A stretch of 64,000 bases of DNA from Variovorax paradoxus B4 (GTDB lineage: Bacteria > Pseudomonadota > Gammaproteobacteria > Burkholderiales > Burkholderiaceae_C): positions 5,579,501-5,643,500 of the forward strand of contig NC_022247.1 of assembly GCF_000463015.1 (NCBI RefSeq). The letters are read 5' to 3'. Shown piece after piece: positions 63,371-64,000 of this stretch. The notes under the pieces are model-generated. The model saw nothing but the letters and a program-made list of their open reading frames with translations, made no database searches and was not told where the DNA came from. The position numbers and the translations under genes were made by a program. Position 1 is the stretch's first letter; the number at the start of each line of letters is the position of its first letter.

Positions 63371-64000
63371 TCACTTCAGCGGCGGCTCCTCGGCCTGCCG
63401 CTTCACCAGCACCTCCACGGCCCGCGCGCGGGTGTCGATGATCGACGCCTCGTAATGGTCGATGGGCGCGCCGGGCTTGCGGATCAGCTCCTGCGCGGCC
63501 TTGAGGCGGTCCCGGGCGGCCGGGTAGTCGAGGATGGCGACGTTGGCCTCGGCATCGGCGCGCACCGCGCGCACGGCATCGTTCTGCGCACCGTACAGGT
63601 TGGCCAGGGCCCGCCAGACGGTGGCGTCGCGCGGATTCGTGGCCACCCAGTCGCGCAGCACCGGCACCATCGGCGCGGGCTGACGCGTGGCCACGGCGGT
63701 ATCGGCCGCGAGCAGCATCTCCGGACGTTCCTTCGACTTGGCGTCGAGCAGGCCGGCGGCCTTTGCGGCGCCTCCACCGGCAAGCTCGATCTCGGCGTTG
63801 AGCCAGCGCGCCAGCTTGGCGGCCGAGGCGTCCTCGGCGGTGCGCGCCGTCAGGCGCTCGGCCAGGGCGCGCGCGGCCCGGAAGTCGCGCAGCTCCTTGG
63901 CCGACAGCGCCGCCGCGTAGAGCGTGCCGGCCTGCTGGGCCGCGCTGCTCTTCGCGAACTCGCCGCTGGAGGCCGCATCGACCCACAGCCGCAGCACGTC
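63371..64000 (-). CDS. C-terminal part of a TPR-containing protein, probably BepA-type M48 metalloprotease (5' end off window)
   Basis: The last 209 residues of a protein extending beyond the window. The visible part is entirely alpha-helical with TPR-like repeats (AGTLYAAALSAKELRDFRAA near residue 24, PMVPVLRDWVATNPRDATVW, RALANLYGAQNDAVRAVRAD) and the conserved-looking tail RARAVEVLVKRQAEEP. This resembles the C-terminal TPR region of BepA/YfgC M48 proteases that look after outer-membrane assembly. The HExxH domain would lie off the window, so the assignment is provisional. Confidence 0.6.
   Translation of the reverse strand, partial: DVLRLWVDAASSGEFAKSSAAQQAGTLYAAALSAKELRDFRAARALAERLTARTAEDASAAKLARWLNAEIELAGGGAAKAAGLLDAKSKERPEMLLAADTAVATRQPAPMVPVLRDWVATNPRDATVWRALANLYGAQNDAVRAVRADAEANVAILDYPAARDRLKAAQELIRKPGAPIDHYEASIIDTRARAVEVLVKRQAEEPPLK

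Overview
The window is chromosomal DNA of a high-GC beta-proteobacterium. Gene content and order point to Comamonadaceae and most probably to a Variovorax-like soil organism: a fused indolepyruvate ferredoxin oxidoreductase, an alternative coxMNOP-type oxidase, glnE next to rlpA, yhdP next to a nitrilase-family gene, a complete tetronate (otn) operon, and many Lrp, GntR and TetR regulated transport or catabolic clusters. The genus is inferred from gene content, not from a marker gene. Coding density is high, GC skew within codons is strong, and long antisense shadow frames are everywhere. I see no rRNA, tRNA, CRISPR array, prophage or insertion sequence.

Layout. 1-7.2 kb: the 3'-truncated indolepyruvate ferredoxin oxidoreductase with a divergent Lrp regulator, then an amino-acid ABC binding protein and permease without an ATPase, and an MFS exporter. 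7.2-12.4 kb: a minus-strand alternative haem-copper oxidase operon (subunits II with fused cytochrome c, I, two different subunits III, and a subunit IV-like protein), preceded by a small membrane stress-like protein. 12.6-20.0 kb: a plus-strand catabolic cluster (creatininase-family hydrolase, NMT1-type ABC importer, FAD-linked oxidase, flavodoxin-like reductase, phthalate-dioxygenase-type reductase, RutR-like TetR regulator). 20.0-29.0 kb: a minus-strand operon with all five enzymes for D-erythronate and L-threonate breakdown to dihydroxyacetone phosphate, an MFS importer and a GntR regulator. It is extended at its 3' end, through 4-bp overlaps, by a cytosine-deaminase-like enzyme and a RidA protein.

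29.1-36.1 kb: an aceE-type E1 dehydrogenase without E2/E3 but with a divergent Lrp regulator, a Tat-exported PhoX phosphatase, the MltA lytic transglycosylase, and a 53-residue membrane protein divergent from it. 36.3-49.3 kb: two OmpA-domain lipoproteins, a four-gene operon yhdP-nitrilase-histidine kinase-FixJ type regulator, then glnE and rlpA. 49.3-54.8 kb: a YjjJ-like HipA kinase, an ECF41 sigma factor with its carboxymuconolactone-decarboxylase partner, a ferritin-like di-iron protein, a periplasmic glutathione peroxidase and a glutathione S-transferase. 54.9-64.0 kb: purB, an iron-uptake pair (PepSY membrane protein and TonB receptor), yaeQ, two small conserved proteins, a TerC transporter behind what looks like a yybP-ykoY manganese riboswitch, a holin-like membrane protein, and the truncated end of a probable BepA-type protease.

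The strongest regulatory observations are: (i) two exact TGTCACA-N16-CGTC promoters, one before the ECF41 sigma gene and one before its partner gene, with the sigma mRNA apparently leaderless; (ii) a good sigma-70 promoter whose predicted start falls at the first base pair of the riboswitch before terC; (iii) a nested palindromic repeat inserted inside the otn operon, one 37-bp module of which recurs in reverse orientation 6.7 kb away.
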